DNA of 64,000 nucleotides from the NCBI RefSeq assembly GCF_947488715.1, contig NZ_CANLAG010000002.1:372001-436000 (forward strand). Reading direction: 5' to 3'. Within the stretch, counting starts at the first letter, position 1. Each line of letters starts with the position of its first letter. Positions 62,778 through 64,000 of this stretch are shown here, piece after piece. The DNA comes from an uncultured Tateyamaria sp. (GTDB lineage Bacteria > Pseudomonadota > Alphaproteobacteria > Rhodobacterales > Rhodobacteraceae). A program made the position numbers and the translations under genes. A model generated the notes under the pieces. It saw only the letters and a list, made by a program, of their open reading frames with translations. It was not told the DNA's origin and made no database searches.

Positions 62778-63924
62778 GGTTGAAACCTTTCTGGGAACGA
62801 ATGGAAAGCTGCGGTTTTGGGCCGTGATGTCAACCCTTTGGCTGGGTTTCTGGGCTGGAATGGCCACGGCTCACGAGGTTGTGCCCACCATCGCCGATCT
62901 GACCGTGGCGGATGGTGCCGCGCGGATCGAGATGCGGGTGAACCTTGAGGCGCAGCTGTCTGGCATCGATCTGGATGCAGTGGAAGACACTGATGCGGCC
63001 GAGAACGCCGCCGACTATGATGCCTTGCGTGCGCTGACCGCGGCGGATGTGGCCGCGCGGGTGGATGCGCTGATCGCAAGTTGGAACACCGAGCCGCTCT
63101 TGTCCGTGAGCGGCACGCCTGTTGCGCTGTCGGTTGAGGCGGTGACGGTACCGGACGTGACGGACATCGAGCTGCCGCGGATTTCAGACCTTGTTCTGAC
63201 CGGGGCGGTGCCTGCGGATGCGGCGACCGTTACGGTGGCCTGGCCTGCGGGTGCGGGTGATCTGGTCCTGCGTCAGCAAGGTGTCGAGGCGCCCTACACC
63301 GGGTTGATCGGGGGCGGAGAGACCAGCGGCGCGATCGCGCTGGCCGGTGGCGATGCGGCAACCGGTTGGCAGACCTTTGTGGACTACATTCCCGTCGGCT
63401 TTGACCACATCCTGCCCAAGGGGCTGGATCACATCCTGTTTGTGTTGGGCCTGTTTTTCCTTTCCACGCGGCTGGGTCCGCTCTTGTGGCAGATCAGCGC
63501 GTTCACGCTGGCGCATACGGTGACGCTGGCGCTGGGGGCGCTGGGGCTGGTCAATGTGCCCGGCAGCATCGTGGAGCCGTTGATTGCGGCGTCGATTGTC
63601 TATGTCGCGGTGGAAAACATCTTTGCCAAAGGTGGCTTGAGCAAGTGGCGACCTCTGGTGATCTTTGGCTTTGGTCTGTTGCACGGGTTGGGGTTTGCGT
63701 CGGTGCTGGGCGAGTTCGGCCTGCCGCAGGGGCAGTTTATCCCGGCGCTGATCGGGTTCAACATTGGGGTCGAGTTGGGGCAGTTGACGGTGATCGCGCT
63801 GGCGTTCCTGGCCGTGGGCTGGTTTGCGTCCAAGGCGTGGTACCGCACAGCGATTGCGGTGCCCGCATCGGTCGTGATTGCCGCGATTGGGGCCTATTGG
63901 GTGGTGGAACGGGTGTTCCTGTAA
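62776..63924 (+). CDS. HupE/UreJ-family membrane protein
   Basis: A 382-residue protein. The ATG at 62776 is chosen because its N-terminus (MVETFLGTNGKLRFWAVMSTLWLGFWAGMATA) has basic residues before the hydrophobic stretch; an ATG at 62827 is an alternative. After cleavage the mature protein begins HEVVPTIADL. A periplasmic beta domain runs to about residue 205, followed by six helices with GFDHILPKGLDHILFVLGLFFLST and GLLHGLGFASVLGEFG, the HupE/UreJ signature of nickel/cobalt-type permeases. The substrate metal is inferred, not proven. Confidence 0.85.
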   Translation: MVETFLGTNGKLRFWAVMSTLWLGFWAGMATAHEVVPTIADLTVADGAARIEMRVNLEAQLSGIDLDAVEDTDAAENAADYDALRALTAADVAARVDALIASWNTEPLLSVSGTPVALSVEAVTVPDVTDIELPRISDLVLTGAVPADAATVTVAWPAGAGDLVLRQQGVEAPYTGLIGGGETSGAIALAGGDAATGWQTFVDYIPVGFDHILPKGLDHILFVLGLFFLSTRLGPLLWQISAFTLAHTVTLALGALGLVNVPGSIVEPLIAASIVYVAVENIFAKGGLSKWRPLVIFGFGLLHGLGFASVLGEFGLPQGQFIPALIGFNIGVELGQLTVIALAFLAVGWFASKAWYRTAIAVPASVVIAAIGAYWVVERVFL

Positions 63925-63928
63925 CCCG

Positions 63929-64000
63929 CTAGCGGCGCAGCGCGGTCGTCAGATCAGCCAACGCCTGCGCTGGTGCGTCCGCGTTCCAGATTTCTTCGCC
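63929..64000 (-). CDS. C-terminal end of an unidentified protein, cut by window edge
   Basis: A minus-strand frame enters at the right edge and reads GEEIWNADAPAQALADLTTA, then LRR, before a TAG stop at 63929-63931. Twenty-three codons are too few to name the protein. Codon use is normal for the window and the stop lies 4 bases after the convergent HupE/UreJ-like gene, which is the tight spacing seen throughout. Confidence 0.5.
   Translation of the reverse strand, partial: GEEIWNADAPAQALADLTTALRR

Overview
The window is chromosomal DNA from an alphaproteobacterium, almost certainly the Roseobacter group (Rhodobacteraceae). The evidence is high GC, gene order and family content. The order nifR3/dusB-ntrB-ntrC-ntrY-ntrX followed by trkA-trkH-hfq-hflX is the Rhodobacter/Roseobacter arrangement. 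NtrC lacks the sigma54-contact motif, as in Rhodobacter. A non-pyrrolysine MttB homologue, an E111-type MetA, DUF6456/DUF6477-like proteins and a Rhodobacteraceae-style intergenic repeat also fit. I see no rRNA, tRNA, CRISPR, insertion sequence or prophage. Coding density is very high and no gene-free gap exceeds 300 bases.

Layout. 1-6278: alpha/beta hydrolase (cut by the window edge), metA, a P-loop protein, two EamA transporters, a FadL/OmpP1 outer-membrane protein and a small ABM monooxygenase. 6269-11367: guaA, an mttB-like methyltransferase, then a divergent pair of Rhodobacterales-type proteins whose shared promoter region carries a perfect DnaA box and a near-consensus CtrA site. 11454-16717: membrane protein, lipA, two c-type cytochromes, a phosphoribosyltransferase, a COQ10/RatA-like protein and an MmgE/PrpD protein. 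16699-20167: amtB and the tightly overlapped ispD-ispF-pgpA-cinA operon. 20334-27511: dusB-ntrB-ntrC-ntrY-ntrX, the nitrogen-control locus. 27574-33758: two minus-strand genes separate ntrX from trkA-trkH-hfq-hflX. 33901-37599: an accessory-looking, lower-GC block of three SnoaL/NTF2-fold proteins and a siderophore-interacting flavoprotein, divergent from a LysR regulator. 37688-48938: rluE-like gene, penicillin-acylase-family protein, 3-hydroxyisobutyrate-dehydrogenase-like enzyme, Aer-like PAS protein, SYLF lipoprotein, hemB, membrane protein and mfd. 48935-56257: Bcr/CflA exporter, DsbA-family protein, acyl-CoA ligase, XRE-cupin regulator, aquaporin, orphan YejA-like binding protein and an intergenic promoter-hairpin-terminator unit that looks like a small RNA. 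56258-64000: RTX protein, bdhA-patatin pair, DUF502 protein, psuK-psuG, DUF4198 and HupE/UreJ-like proteins, and the tail of an unidentified gene.

Functional themes: nitrogen sensing and ammonium uptake (NtrBC/YX, AmtB), potassium uptake (TrkAH), post-transcriptional control (Hfq, HflX, candidate sRNA), isoprenoid, heme, lipoate and GMP biosynthesis, hydroxybutyrate metabolism, and pseudouridine salvage. The best candidates for something undescribed are the SnoaL x3/siderophore-interacting protein/LysR cluster, the candidate sRNA at about 56106-56182, and the divergent DUF4198/HupE pair. In that pair the proposed start codons overlap, and both mature proteins are predicted to begin with histidine.
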